Numbered from the stretch's first letter, positions 31,778 to 42,473 are shown. The stretch is 42,799 nt of DNA from Streptomyces tailanensis (GCF_008386495.1 NZ_VTHJ01000072.1:1-42799), one strand, 5' to 3'. Numbers and translations are program-made. The notes: generated by a model not told the origin, from the sequence alone.

Positions 31778-34700
31778 GTGAGCTTGAGACGGGGGCGTCG
31801 CGCTGGCGGCGTGCATGGAAGACAGGTGCGGAGTCTGGTTTCCGCTGTGGCTGCGGCGGCAGTCCTGGTGGCTCTACATGCTTGGGGGCCGGTCTCCCAG
31901 GCAGCGGCGGACGAGGCACAGCCTCCGCTGTCGGAGGGGCAGAAGGCGCTCGCCGAGGCCCAGGAGTCGGGGCAGCGGGTCGAGGTCACCGGGGAGCGGT
32001 CGGAGCGTACGACGGTTTTCGCCAACCCGGACGGCTTCACCTTCACGCTGGAGGAGTCCGCGGTTCCCGTGCGAGTGCCCACGTCCGGCGGGGGCTGGCA
32101 GGCGCCGGACGCCACCTTGGAGGTCCGTGGGGACGGCACGGTGGCGCCGAAGGCCGCGGCTGTCGAGATGGAGTTCTCCGGCGGTGGGGACACCGAGCCG
32201 CTGGTGAAGATCTCCGATCGGGGACGGTCGCTCCAGATGGGGTGGCCGGGCAAGCTCCCCGAACCGGTGCTGGACGGGACCAGCGCGGTGTACGCGGACG
32301 TGCTTCCGGGCGTCGACCTGAGGATCACGGCCTCCGTGGAGGGGTTCCGCCACGTACTGGTGGTCAAGACTCCTGAGGCCGCCGCCCAGGAGGAGCTGAA
32401 GCAGATCGACTACTCGTTGAAGGCGACCGGCCTGAGCCTGCTCAAGGGGAAGGCGGGCAATCTCACCGCGATCGACGACGACGGCAACCGGGTCTTCCGG
32501 GCTCCGCCCGCCCAGATGTGGGACTCCGCCGGTGCGGCATCCGGTGCGCAGCCGAACTCCCTGGCGGCCTCGGTGGATGCCACGGAGGCTGAGGGCTCGG
32601 ATCCCGCCGAGGTCGCTGCGTCATCCGCGAAGGGCGCTGAACCCGGCGCGGGTGACACCGTCACCACGATGGACGTGAAGGTCTCCGCCGACGCGCTGAC
32701 CGTTATCCCGGACGCGGAGATGCTCACCGGGACGGAGGCGTCGGCGTTTCCGCTGTACATCGACCCGACGGTGACCTGGGGCGAGTCGGAGCGCACGCTG
32801 CTGCGCAGTGACGGCTACGAGTCGTACGGCTGGGGCAACGGCGACGACGGCCTCGGCAAGGGTGCGGGCAAGTGCGGTACGTGGAGCGGCTATTACTGCG
32901 GGCCGGGCTATGTCCAGCGGCTGTACTTCGAGTTCTCCCCGGCGAGCTTGAAGGGTAAGCAGGTGCTGGATGCCACGTTCCGGGTGACCGAGCCGTGGGC
33001 GTTCCAGTGCGATCCGCGCTGGGTGGACCTGGTGCGCACGAACAACATCTCCTCCTCCACGACCTGGTCCTCGCGGCCCAAGGCGCTGGATCTGATGGGG
33101 GACCGGCATGTGTCGGCGGGGCGCGGGTCACTGTGCGATCCGGACTCGCCGGACGCGCCGATCGAGTTCAACGACAATCCGGAGGAGACGAACGAGAACC
33201 TGACGCCGACTGTGCGGAACTTCGCGGCGGGCAAGTTCTCCCGGCTCACGCTGGAGATCCGGGCGCACGACGAGACCGACACCAGTGCCTGGAAGCGGTT
33301 CAAGAACGACGCCGTCCTGTCCGTCGACTTCGTGGGCCGGCCGGCCAAGCCGACCGGCATCGGCCTGGTGACCGGCTCGGGCACGGTGTGCGAGACGGCC
33401 GAGTCGGACCCGGCGATCGTCTCTGACCCCACCCCGGCCCTGACCGCGACGGCACAGACCGCGTCGGGCGGTGAGAAGGACGCGCAACTGCGGGTCTACT
33501 TCGATCTCGATCACAAGAACAGCGACAACACCTGGTCGGACACCACAGCGGGCAATGGCGACCTGAGTCCCTCCAGCGGGTACGTCGGGGACGGCGTGAA
33601 GTTGACCAAGTCCTGGTCGACACTGACCGAGGGCAAGCTGTACCGGTACCGGGCCTGGGTGCGCTCGTACTACAACAGCGGCGGCAGCTATTTGTCGGGG
33701 CCGTCGAACGCCTCGACGACCGGCTGGTGCTACTTCAAGGTCGACCCGACGGCACCGAAGGCTCCGAAGATCACGGTCGGTAGCCCTTACTCCGCCTGCA
33801 CCGACACGGCCTGCGCGGCGGGAGGCGGCCCGGGCCAGAAGGGCACCTTCACATTCGGCCCGGCCACCGGGGACTCCAACGTCGCCTACCAGTACAAGTT
33901 GTCCTCCGCGGATGCCTGGTCGACGGCCGTCAACGGGTCGACAGTATCGAAGGACATCACGCCTGACCGCTCCGGCACATACAGCGTGTACGTGCGGGCG
34001 AAGGACACCGTAGGCCGCTGGGGCGCGCAGAACGTGGTGGACTTCCTCGTCGCCGCGGGCGAAGGTCCGGTCGGACGCTGGCACTTCGACGAGTCCAGCG
34101 GTACGGCCCTGGACTCTGCGACCGGCGACGGCAGCGACGACGCGGCACTGGGGGGTGACGCGAGCCGCGATGACCGCGGGCGGCGCGGGCTGGTCACTCA
34201 CGACGCTGAGGGGCAGCCCCTGGAGAGCGCGGTGACGGACAAGGGCTTGGTTCTCAACGGCACCACCGGCTACGCCGCCACCGGCGGACAGGCTCTGGAG
34301 ACCCGCTCTTCGTACACCATCGCCGCCTGGGTACGTGTCGACCCGCAGGCCAACCACACCCTGACCGTGCTCAGCCAGAGCCCGACCACCAGTCCATGGA
34401 CGCAGAAGTACAGCCCCTTCTACCTGTCGTACGGCGCCGGAGGCGACAACACATGGAGCATGCGGGTGCTGTCCACCGAGCCCGCCTACCACGAGATCAA
34501 GTCCACAAGGCCCTCGCCTCGCGGCGTGTGGACCCATGTGGCCGGCGTCCATGACGCCACCAGCAAGACGATCAGCCTCTACGTGAACGGTGTCCTCCAG
34601 GGGAGCACCGACGCCGGTCCGGCATGGGATGCGGACGGGCCGCTGCAGATCGGGCGGGTGCTGCACGCCGACGTCCACAAGGACTTCATGCACGGCTCGA

Positions 34701-35482
34701 TCGACGAACCCGCTGTGTGGCAGCGCGCCCTGACGCCGAAGGAGGTCCACGACGAGGCCCGCCTGCTCATCTCTGACAAGTATGCCGGTGCGGAACTCGT
34801 CGCGGACTTCTCCGCGGCCCGCGGCAGCGGCACCACGATCGCCGACACGACCTCCGGCTACGGCAAGGCGCTCACGCTGACAGGCGGTGCCTCGATCGAT
34901 GGCGAGAGCATGGTCCTGGACGGCGTCGATGACGCAGCGACCGTCGCAGGGCCGCTGGTGGACGACAGTGCCTCGTTCACCGCTACCACCCTGGTGGAAC
35001 TGGACGCGGCAAAACTTGTCACCAAGAGCGTCGGCTATACGGGGCAGGTCATCGGGCAGCGCACCAGCGACGGCTCGGCCTGGGGCCTGTGGTACGAGCT
35101 GACCGGCAAGGACACCGTCCTGGACGAGGAGACGTTGGAGGAGACCACGGTGCCGGTCGGCGTCTGGCACTTCGGCCGGCTCAACGCCGACGGCTCCTTC
35201 TCCTCCGTCGTCTCCGACGAAGTCGCCGCCGTGGACAGCCCCGTCCGGCTGACCGGCGTCCACGACTCGGTCGACGGGACGATCAGCCTCTACCTGGGCT
35301 ACGGGCAGAACGGTGACGCCAAGGTGTACACCGCCGAGATCGGCAGCGGCGACTTCGCCGTCGGCAAGGGCTTCACCGGCGGAGTGTGGACGCACTATCT
35401 GCCCGCCAGGGTTGCTGAACTGCGCCTGTGGGCGGGGGCGATGGCGAGCCCGGAGCAGGTCGAGGTCCGAGTGGGCGACTGA
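31778..35482 (+). CDS. Secreted LamG/DNRLRE-domain protein
   Basis: A 1234-residue secreted protein. A Sec-type signal is present (RSLVSAVAAAAVLVALHAWG, cleaved near AAADEA). Then comes a region found at the start of many actinobacterial RHS-associated proteins (TSAVYADVLPGVDLRITASV). A DNRLRE-type β-sandwich follows at about 340-520 (YVQRLYFEFSPASLKGKQVL, with paired cysteines). Next are fibronectin-like linkers with KVDPTAPKAPKITVG, and a LamG/concanavalin-like domain at about 760-990 (FDESSGTALDSATG, ISLYVNGVLQGSTDAGPAWD, GSIDEPAVWQRALTPKEV). A second, more divergent LamG-like unit ends the protein. It probably binds carbohydrate or surface structures and precedes the RHS protein in the operon. 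The GTG start is preceded by GGGGTGGGG. Confidence 0.82.
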   Translation: MSLRRGRRAGGVHGRQVRSLVSAVAAAAVLVALHAWGPVSQAAADEAQPPLSEGQKALAEAQESGQRVEVTGERSERTTVFANPDGFTFTLEESAVPVRVPTSGGGWQAPDATLEVRGDGTVAPKAAAVEMEFSGGGDTEPLVKISDRGRSLQMGWPGKLPEPVLDGTSAVYADVLPGVDLRITASVEGFRHVLVVKTPEAAAQEELKQIDYSLKATGLSLLKGKAGNLTAIDDDGNRVFRAPPAQMWDSAGAASGAQPNSLAASVDATEAEGSDPAEVAASSAKGAEPGAGDTVTTMDVKVSADALTVIPDAEMLTGTEASAFPLYIDPTVTWGESERTLLRSDGYESYGWGNGDDGLGKGAGKCGTWSGYYCGPGYVQRLYFEFSPASLKGKQVLDATFRVTEPWAFQCDPRWVDLVRTNNISSSTTWSSRPKALDLMGDRHVSAGRGSLCDPDSPDAPIEFNDNPEETNENLTPTVRNFAAGKFSRLTLEIRAHDETDTSAWKRFKNDAVLSVDFVGRPAKPTGIGLVTGSGTVCETAESDPAIVSDPTPALTATAQTASGGEKDAQLRVYFDLDHKNSDNTWSDTTAGNGDLSPSSGYVGDGVKLTKSWSTLTEGKLYRYRAWVRSYYNSGGSYLSGPSNASTTGWCYFKVDPTAPKAPKITVGSPYSACTDTACAAGGGPGQKGTFTFGPATGDSNVAYQYKLSSADAWSTAVNGSTVSKDITPDRSGTYSVYVRAKDTVGRWGAQNVVDFLVAAGEGPVGRWHFDESSGTALDSATGDGSDDAALGGDASRDDRGRRGLVTHDAEGQPLESAVTDKGLVLNGTTGYAATGGQALETRSSYTIAAWVRVDPQANHTLTVLSQSPTTSPWTQKYSPFYLSYGAGGDNTWSMRVLSTEPAYHEIKSTRPSPRGVWTHVAGVHDATSKTISLYVNGVLQGSTDAGPAWDADGPLQIGRVLHADVHKDFMHGSIDEPAVWQRALTPKEVHDEARLLISDKYAGAELVADFSAARGSGTTIADTTSGYGKALTLTGGASIDGESMVLDGVDDAATVAGPLVDDSASFTATTLVELDAAKLVTKSVGYTGQVIGQRTSDGSAWGLWYELTGKDTVLDEETLEETTVPVGVWHFGRLNADGSFSSVVSDEVAAVDSPVRLTGVHDSVDGTISLYLGYGQNGDAKVYTAEIGSGDFAVGKGFTGGVWTHYLPARVAELRLWAGAMASPEQVEVRVGD

Positions 35483-35609
35483 CCGTCGCGGAGAAGTGGT
35501 GCGGCGCCGCTGGAGCGCCGCACCGAGGCGCCACAGCACATCGCTTGTCGGTCTTCGCGGCTCTGTCGGCCTTTCATGACGTAGAACAACGGGGTGGGAG
35601 CGGACAATC

Positions 35610-38600
35610 ATGGCTTTTGGCATAGGCGCATCAAGGAGAGTGCGGGGCGACAGAAGACAGCGCGCCGGGACGATCGTGACGTTCCTGGCCCTGTCTTTGG
35701 TGGTCCCGACCGGGCTGGCCCCTGTGGCGCAGGCCGCCGACAAGGGACTCGGCCGACCGGACGTTCCCGACCAGCGGGTGAGCAAGGTCAGGGAAGTCGA
35801 CGGGCCCGGCGCGAAGGAGGCCCGCGCGAAGGTCGCGAAGGACAAGAAGGCCGATGCCGAACGCGCCCGGCAGGCCCGTGCGGAGCGGAAGGCGGCCTGG
35901 CCCGAGCAGGGTGACGCGCGCGTCGAACTGGACGCCGACAAGCGTGCCCAGGCGGAGCCCGGCGGGCTTCCCGTCAGCATCGCTCCGGCCGGAGGCAAGA
36001 ACGGCGCCGAATCCGGCACCACGGCACGGATCACGGTCCTCGGCCAGAAGGCCGCCAGAGACGCCGGCATCACCGGTGTGCTGCTGACCGTCGAGGCGGA
36101 CGAGGCAGGGCGGGCCGAACTGGGCATCGACTACAGCGGCTTCGCCTCGGCGATCGGCGGCGGCTGGGCCTCCCGGCTGCGTCTGGTGCGCCTGCCCGGC
36201 TGCGCCCTGGATACGCCGGAGAAGGCCGCGTGCCGCACACCTACCCCGGTCACGTCCGACAACGACCTCGTCGGCCAGACCATCACCGCCTCCGTCCCAC
36301 TGGCCGAGACCAGTGACGGCCCCTCGACGCAACTGGCCGACGCGGCCACCTCGGAGACAGCGGTGTTCGCCGTGACCGCGTCCGACCCGGGCGCGGGCGA
36401 GTCCCCCTCGGGCTCCGGTGACTACTCGGCCACCGAACTGGCGGAGTCCTCATCCTGGGAGGCGGGCGACAACTCCGGTTCCTTCAGCTGGAGTTACGAC
36501 CTCAACATGCCGCCTGCGGCAGCCGGCCCGACGCCGGAACTGTCCTTGTCATACGACTCCGGAACTGTCGACGGCCGCACGGCGACCACCAACAACCAGG
36601 GCAGCGCGGTCGGTGAGGGCTTCTCCCTGACCGAGTCCTACATCGAGCGGTCGTACGGCTCCTGTGACGACGACGGCCATGAGGACGTCTTCGACCACTG
36701 CTGGAAGTACGACAACGCCCAGCTGGTCCTGAACGGAAAATCGAGCCGCCTGGTGAAGAAGTCCGGGGACTGGGAGAGCACCTGGCGGCTGGAGAACGAC
36801 GACGCCTCCACGGTGACCCGCTCCACCGGTGCCGACAACGGCGACGGCAACGGTGAATACTGGACCGTCATCACCGGCGACGGCACCAAGTACGTCTTCG
36901 GATTGAACAAGCTCGACGGCGCTGCCGACCAGCGCACCAACTCCACCTGGGCCGTGCCGGTCTTCGGAGATGACTCCGGTGACCCCGGCTACGGCAACGG
37001 CGACTCCTTCGCCGACCGGGCGGTCACCCAGGCGTGGCGGTGGAACCTCGACTACGTTGAGGACCCCCAGGGCAACGCCTCGACGTACTGGTACGCCAAG
37101 GAGACCAACTACTACAAGAAGAACAAGGCCACCACGGCCAACGCCGCCTACACACGCGGCGGCTACCTGAAGGAGATCAAGTACGGGCTGCGCAAGGGTG
37201 CGCTGTTCACCGACGATGCCGACGCCAAGGTCACCTTCAGCCATGCCGAGCGCTGCACGGCATCCGACTGCTCCTCGCTGACCGAGGACACGGCCAAGAA
37301 CTGGCCCGACGTCCCCTTCGACGCGATCTGTACCGACGGGGACACCGACTGCCTGGCATCCGGCCCCGCGTTCTTCTCCCGCAAACGCCTGACCGGCATC
37401 TCCACCTTCTCGTGGAACGCCGCCACCAGCTCCTATGACCCGGTGGACTCCTGGGCGCTCACCCAGGAGTACGAGGACGGTGGGGACATCGGCGACACCT
37501 CCGATCACGTCCTGACACTGAAGTCGATTCTGCGGACCGCCAAGGCCGGCGACACCGCCATCGCCCTCAACCCGGTCTCGTTCACCTACCAGTGGCGGGA
37601 GAACCGGGTGGACGGCACCGACGACATCCTGCCCCTGACCCGGCCCCGTATCTCCACGGTCGTCTCGGAGACCGGATCGATCACCACCGTGACCCTGTCC
37701 TCGCCGGAGTGCGTGCGCAGCGAGGTCACGGGTGCAGCCGAGGACACCAACACCCGCTCCTGCTACCCGAAGTACTGGAACATCAACGGCGCGAGCGAGG
37801 CGTCGGTGGACTGGTTCCACAAGTACAAGGTCGAGGCTGTCGTCGTCTCCGACCCGGCCGGTCACAACGACGCGGTCGAGTACGCCTACGACTACAGCGG
37901 TGCCGCCTGGCACCACAGCGACGACCCCTTCACCCCGAAGGCCGAGCGCACCTGGTCCGACTGGCGCGGCTACCGCGAGGTGACCGTCTACACGGGCGCC
38001 ACGAGCACCACCCGCTCCAAGACCGTCTCGCTCTACATGCAGGGCATGGACGGCGACAAGAAGAAGGACGGCACCACGCGCTCGGTCACCCTCGCCCCGC
38101 TGGCGTCCCCGTCGATCGGGGTCGCGAGTATTACTGACAGCGACCAGTATGCGGGCACGCGCCGCGAGCACGTCACCTACAACGGCTCGACGCCGATTAC
38201 GGTCGAGGTCAACGACCCCTGGTCGAAGGAAACGGCACGCCAGAGCGCGCCCGACGCCGCCGACCACGTGGCCCGCTACATCCGCACGGCCAAGGCCACC
38301 ACCCACACCTACCTGACCGCCGCACAGAGCTGGCGCGCCCGCACGATCGCCACGACGTACGACGACTACGGCATGCCGGTCACGGCGGACGACTCCGGCG
38401 AGGTGGGCAAGGGCGGCGACCAGACCTGCACCCGCACCTGGTACGCCCGCAACGACGCGGCCGGCATCAACGACCTCGTCTCCCGCACTCGTACGACCGG
38501 GCAGTCCTGCTCCGTGGCCGACACCAGCCTGAACCTTCCGGCGACCTCGGAGACCCGTGGCGACGTCCTGTCCGACACGGCCACCGTCTACGACACCCCC

Positions 38601-41600
38601 TCCGCCACCACCTGGTCCGCCTCTCAGACACCCACCGAGGGATCGGCTACTTGGACCGGCCGCGCCACCGGCTACAGCGCGACGGCGGGCTCGGACGGGC
38701 TGCGCCCGGCCACGGGCTGGCAGACGACCACGACCACCACATACGACACCCTCGGCCGCCCCGCCGACGTCACCGACGCGGACGGCAACACCACCAACAC
38801 CGCCTACACCCCTGTCTCGGCGGGCCCGCTGACCAAGACGATCGTCACCAATCCCCTGGGCCACAAGGTCACCAGCTTCCTGGACCACCGGCACGGCCAG
38901 GAACTGCGCGTGTACGACGCCAACCTGAAGAAGACCGAGTCCACCTACGACGCCCTCGGCCGATTGACCGCGGTCTGGCAGCCCAACCGCAACAAGGCCG
39001 CCGGCTACAGCGCGAACACGACCTATACGTACCGGATCAGCAGCAGTGAGCCCTCGTGGGTGTCCACCTCACGGCTGAAGAAGGACGGGGAGACCTACAA
39101 CACTACCTACGAGTTCTACGACTCGATGATGCGCCCGCTGCAGACCCAGTCGCCCAGCCCGCTGGGCGGCCGTGTGCTGACCGACACTCGTTATGACACG
39201 CGGGGCCTGGCCTACGAGACGTACGAGGACATCTTCGACAGCACATCTACACCGAACGGCACCTATACGCGCGAGGAGTACGGCGAGGCGCCCCGGCAGA
39301 CCGAAACGGTCTACGACGGCGCGGAGCGGCCCACCACTAGCACCCTGTACGTATACGGGGTGAAGAAGTGGTCGACCACCACCAGCTACACCGGTGACTC
39401 CACTGCCGCAACCGCCCTCCAGGGCGGCTCCGCAACCCGCACGATCACCGACGCCCGCGGCCGCACTGTGGAAACCCGGCAGTACACGGGCACGAGCCCG
39501 GCCGACCCTCAGTTCGGCGGCGGCTCGGGTACGGCGTCATACGCCACCACCAAGTTCCAGTACACGCTGGACGACAAGCAGTCCGAGGTCACCGGCCCCG
39601 ACGGCACCAAGTGGGTATACGGATATGACCTGTTCGGCCGCAAGACCAGCGCGGACGACCCGGACAAGGGCCTGACCGAGCTCGACTACGACAAGCTGGA
39701 CCGGCTCACCAAGAGCACCGACTCCCGCGGCAAGAGCATCCTCACCGGCTACGACGCACTCGGCCGCACGACCGGCGCCTGGACCGGCTCGAAGACCGAC
39801 GCCAACCAGCTCACCGCCTTCACCTACGACGGCCTCCTCAAGGGACAGCCCGAGGCGAGTATCCGCTACGTCGGTGGCAAGACGGGAAAGGCGTACACCG
39901 AGACCGTCACCGCCTACGACAGCCTGTCCCGGCCCACCACCACCGAACTCACCCTGCCGGACTCCGACCCGCTCGCTTCGGCGGGCGCAACCACCCTTCA
40001 GTTCGAGAGCACCTACAACATCGACGGAACACTCCAGAGCGCCAAGGAACCCGCACTCGGCGGTCTGTCCTCGGAGATCGTCGACTACGGCTACACCGGC
40101 ACCGGCCAGATCACCTCCGTCGGCGGCAGCACCGGCTACCTTCTCGACGTCGACTACTCCGCCCTTGGCCAGGCCCAGCAGCTCGTCCTAGGCACCGCCA
40201 ACACCGAGGAACACAAGAAGGCGTACGTCACCAACACCTGGGAGGAGGGCACCGAACGCCTCCTCGGAAGCCACGTCACAGACCAGACCCACGCGTACAA
40301 GCTGCAGAACCTGATCTACACCTACGACCAGGCGGGCAACGTCACCTCCATCGCCGACATCAGCACCCTCGGCGGCACCGCCTCCGCAGAGACCCAGTGC
40401 CTCGCCTACGACGGCCACCGACGCCTGACCGAGGCATGGACGCCGTCCTCGCAAAAGTGTGCTGACGCCCGCAGTGCGAGCAGTCTGGGCGGACGGGCCC
40501 CGTACTGGACCAGCTACTCCTACAACGACGGCGGCCAGCGCGCCACGGAAACCACACGCTCCGGTACCGTCGAGACCACCACGACTTACTGCTATGAGAA
40601 GGTGAGCCAGCCGCACACCCTGACCGGCACCAGCACGGAGGCGGACTGCACCGCCCCGGAACGCGTCTACGGGTCCGACACCGCGGGCAACACCACCAGC
40701 CGTCCCGACGGCACCGCCGCACAGGACCTCGAATGGTCCGACGAGAGCAGATTGACCACCCTCACCGAAGACGGCAAGACGACGGACTACTTGTACGGGG
40801 CAGACGGCACCCTCTTGATCCGTGCTACGGAGGGCGGAGAGCGTGTCCTGTACGCGGGGGCGACGGAACTGCATCTGCGGGCCGACGGCAGCACCTGGGC
40901 TCAACGCCACTACAGTTCTGGAGACCTGACCGTCGCCATCCGTTCCAACGAAAGCGGCAGCAACGAGCTCAGCTACCTGGTCACGGACCCGCACGGCACC
41001 GCCGGCCTCGCCATCGACGCCACGGACCAGGCATTCTCCCGGCGTTACATGACCCCCTTCGGCGCACCGAGAGGTAGCACCACCGGGACCGCGTGGCCCG
41101 ACGACAAGGGTTTCCTCGGCAAGACCACCGACACCGGCACAGGTCTCACTCACGTCGGGGCCCGCCAGTACGATCCCGAGATCGGCCAGTTCATCAGCGT
41201 CGATCCGCTACTGCAGACCGGCGTGGGCCAGACCCTCAACGGATACAGCTATGCCGTCCAGAACCCGGCAACCGTCGCTGACCCCTCCGGCCTCGGCGTC
41301 CCCGAGTGCAACGAGCCGCAGAAGTATGGCATTACCTGCAGGGGCGGCATTCCGGTCAGCAGCAAGAAGACCACCAGTGGCTCTGAGGGCCCCGTTCGGG
41401 CCTGCCGTTGTGGAGAACGCCCCACGCTCGTCAAGGGCAACACCAAGCCCACCGGTCTCGGCGGCATCCCCGGCCGCCGCAACCTCGACCTGCCCTCGAC
41501 GCCTGCGCCGAAGGGCTGGCTCAAGACTGTCCCGCCCAACCCTGGCCCGGAGCCCAAGAAGGATGACGGCTTCTGGGGAAGTATCAAGAACACGGTGAAG

Positions 41601-42032
41601 AAGGGAATCGGCGCAGCCCACGATTTCATGCAGGACAACAGCAAAGCCCTGGGCTGGGTCGGCGTCGGACTTGGCGTTGCTTCGATGTTCACCCCATTGG
41701 GCTGGGTTGCTACCGCGGCTATGGTCGGGGGATTCGTACTGGGCGCTGCCACCACCGCAGACGCATGCTTCTCCAAGCAGTGGGGGAGCTGCGCGATGGG
41801 TGCAGCGAGCCTGGGCATGGCTGGAACAGCCCTTGGCGCGAGTCGGGTCGCGGCCTCGGCGCTACGGGAGGCAGCAGGAGCCGGCATCGTTACGCGAACA
41901 GTCCTCAAGGGGGGTGCGATCGTGTCGCGCGCTACTGCCGGTGTCGCCAACGTGAGTTCTGTCGGTTTCGCGACGATCGGAACCACCACGGGAGGCAATC
42001 TGGGAGACTCCGGCCGCTGGGAGGATGATTAG
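35610..42032 (+). CDS. Secreted RHS/YD-repeat protein, polymorphic-toxin-like
   Basis: A 2140-residue protein with a signal peptide (TIVTFLALSLVVPTGLAPVA, then QAAD). An N-terminal β-region follows, then a long RHS shell of YD repeats (for example TYDALGRLTAVWQPN, YGYDLFGRKTSADDPDKGLT, GYDALGRTTGAWTG). The RHS core cassette near 1810-1895 is clear: YMTPFGAPRGSTTG, GLTHVGARQYDPEIGQFISV and NPATVADPSGL. After the core, about 245 residues are variable: a Cys-containing piece (RACRCGERP), a proline linker, then GFWGSIKNTVKKGIGAAHDF and hydrophobic Gly/Ala helices (LGWVGVGLGVASMFTPLGWV). It ends GRWEDD. I recognise no nuclease or deaminase in the tail, so it may act on membranes, be a pretoxin segment, or be a truncated toxin. 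Confidence 0.88.
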   Translation: MAFGIGASRRVRGDRRQRAGTIVTFLALSLVVPTGLAPVAQAADKGLGRPDVPDQRVSKVREVDGPGAKEARAKVAKDKKADAERARQARAERKAAWPEQGDARVELDADKRAQAEPGGLPVSIAPAGGKNGAESGTTARITVLGQKAARDAGITGVLLTVEADEAGRAELGIDYSGFASAIGGGWASRLRLVRLPGCALDTPEKAACRTPTPVTSDNDLVGQTITASVPLAETSDGPSTQLADAATSETAVFAVTASDPGAGESPSGSGDYSATELAESSSWEAGDNSGSFSWSYDLNMPPAAAGPTPELSLSYDSGTVDGRTATTNNQGSAVGEGFSLTESYIERSYGSCDDDGHEDVFDHCWKYDNAQLVLNGKSSRLVKKSGDWESTWRLENDDASTVTRSTGADNGDGNGEYWTVITGDGTKYVFGLNKLDGAADQRTNSTWAVPVFGDDSGDPGYGNGDSFADRAVTQAWRWNLDYVEDPQGNASTYWYAKETNYYKKNKATTANAAYTRGGYLKEIKYGLRKGALFTDDADAKVTFSHAERCTASDCSSLTEDTAKNWPDVPFDAICTDGDTDCLASGPAFFSRKRLTGISTFSWNAATSSYDPVDSWALTQEYEDGGDIGDTSDHVLTLKSILRTAKAGDTAIALNPVSFTYQWRENRVDGTDDILPLTRPRISTVVSETGSITTVTLSSPECVRSEVTGAAEDTNTRSCYPKYWNINGASEASVDWFHKYKVEAVVVSDPAGHNDAVEYAYDYSGAAWHHSDDPFTPKAERTWSDWRGYREVTVYTGATSTTRSKTVSLYMQGMDGDKKKDGTTRSVTLAPLASPSIGVASITDSDQYAGTRREHVTYNGSTPITVEVNDPWSKETARQSAPDAADHVARYIRTAKATTHTYLTAAQSWRARTIATTYDDYGMPVTADDSGEVGKGGDQTCTRTWYARNDAAGINDLVSRTRTTGQSCSVADTSLNLPATSETRGDVLSDTATVYDTPSATTWSASQTPTEGSATWTGRATGYSATAGSDGLRPATGWQTTTTTTYDTLGRPADVTDADGNTTNTAYTPVSAGPLTKTIVTNPLGHKVTSFLDHRHGQELRVYDANLKKTESTYDALGRLTAVWQPNRNKAAGYSANTTYTYRISSSEPSWVSTSRLKKDGETYNTTYEFYDSMMRPLQTQSPSPLGGRVLTDTRYDTRGLAYETYEDIFDSTSTPNGTYTREEYGEAPRQTETVYDGAERPTTSTLYVYGVKKWSTTTSYTGDSTAATALQGGSATRTITDARGRTVETRQYTGTSPADPQFGGGSGTASYATTKFQYTLDDKQSEVTGPDGTKWVYGYDLFGRKTSADDPDKGLTELDYDKLDRLTKSTDSRGKSILTGYDALGRTTGAWTGSKTDANQLTAFTYDGLLKGQPEASIRYVGGKTGKAYTETVTAYDSLSRPTTTELTLPDSDPLASAGATTLQFESTYNIDGTLQSAKEPALGGLSSEIVDYGYTGTGQITSVGGSTGYLLDVDYSALGQAQQLVLGTANTEEHKKAYVTNTWEEGTERLLGSHVTDQTHAYKLQNLIYTYDQAGNVTSIADISTLGGTASAETQCLAYDGHRRLTEAWTPSSQKCADARSASSLGGRAPYWTSYSYNDGGQRATETTRSGTVETTTTYCYEKVSQPHTLTGTSTEADCTAPERVYGSDTAGNTTSRPDGTAAQDLEWSDESRLTTLTEDGKTTDYLYGADGTLLIRATEGGERVLYAGATELHLRADGSTWAQRHYSSGDLTVAIRSNESGSNELSYLVTDPHGTAGLAIDATDQAFSRRYMTPFGAPRGSTTGTAWPDDKGFLGKTTDTGTGLTHVGARQYDPEIGQFISVDPLLQTGVGQTLNGYSYAVQNPATVADPSGLGVPECNEPQKYGITCRGGIPVSSKKTTSGSEGPVRACRCGERPTLVKGNTKPTGLGGIPGRRNLDLPSTPAPKGWLKTVPPNPGPEPKKDDGFWGSIKNTVKKGIGAAHDFMQDNSKALGWVGVGLGVASMFTPLGWVATAAMVGGFVLGAATTADACFSKQWGSCAMGAASLGMAGTALGASRVAASALREAAGAGIVTRTVLKGGAIVSRATAGVANVSSVGFATIGTTTGGNLGDSGRWEDD

Positions 42033-42035
42033 CTT

Positions 42036-42473
42036 ATGGCGGAATCCGGTCGGAGTCCCTCCGTGAAAGCACTCGATGAGTCGAAGCGGTTGCCCCTTCT
42101 CGTCAGGTGGCGCTTGCGGAGAGAGCAGAGCAGAAGGCGAACAGGGGTTCTGGTGTTCGCCGAGATCAGGGAGCCACTTCGAAGTCTGACGTACAAGGCA
42201 GGCGTCGTGTCTCTCTGGGAGAACGGCATTGAGCTCTGCTCCCGCAGCCGCGACACGAAGCTGCCCAAGTTCGTTGAGCTGCCGCCTGGCGCGCATCGGT
42301 TCGAGTTCAAGGTGCTGCGAGTGAGGGCAGGGAAGAGCACCTCGTTCCAGAAGGCCGTGGACCTGAAGGAGGGACAGATCCTGGTCGCGTTGTGTGATCC
42401 CGTTCAGTCGAACGTCTTCTACAGGCGAAGTCCGGACGCGGATACCTGGGAAGTCGGAGTCGTTTCGCCGTAG
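42036..42473 (+). CDS. Small protein downstream of RHS, candidate immunity/partner
   Basis: A 145-residue protein with no signal peptide or membrane helix. The first 35 residues are basic. The rest looks like a β-sandwich of PEGA-like character (VVSLWENGIELCSRSRDTKL, then FVELPPGAHRFEFKVLRVRA). It starts 3 bp after the RHS stop, with GGGAGG about 14 bp upstream, so it is translationally linked to it. In polymorphic toxin loci the gene just after the toxin usually encodes immunity, hence the suggestion; the family itself is not recognised. Its GC content is lower than that of the older chromosome genes, as in the adjoining toxin tail. Confidence 0.65.
   Translation: MAESGRSPSVKALDESKRLPLLVRWRLRREQSRRRTGVLVFAEIREPLRSLTYKAGVVSLWENGIELCSRSRDTKLPKFVELPPGAHRFEFKVLRVRAGKSTSFQKAVDLKEGQILVALCDPVQSNVFYRRSPDADTWEVGVVSP

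Noticed and set aside
33128..36127. 999-codon minus-strand open frame
   Set aside because: Antisense of the LamG and RHS genes; composition is typical of a shadow frame in high-GC DNA.
36549..38894. 781-codon minus-strand open frame
   Set aside because: Antisense to the YD repeats, repetitive Val/Gly-rich, no domain recognised.
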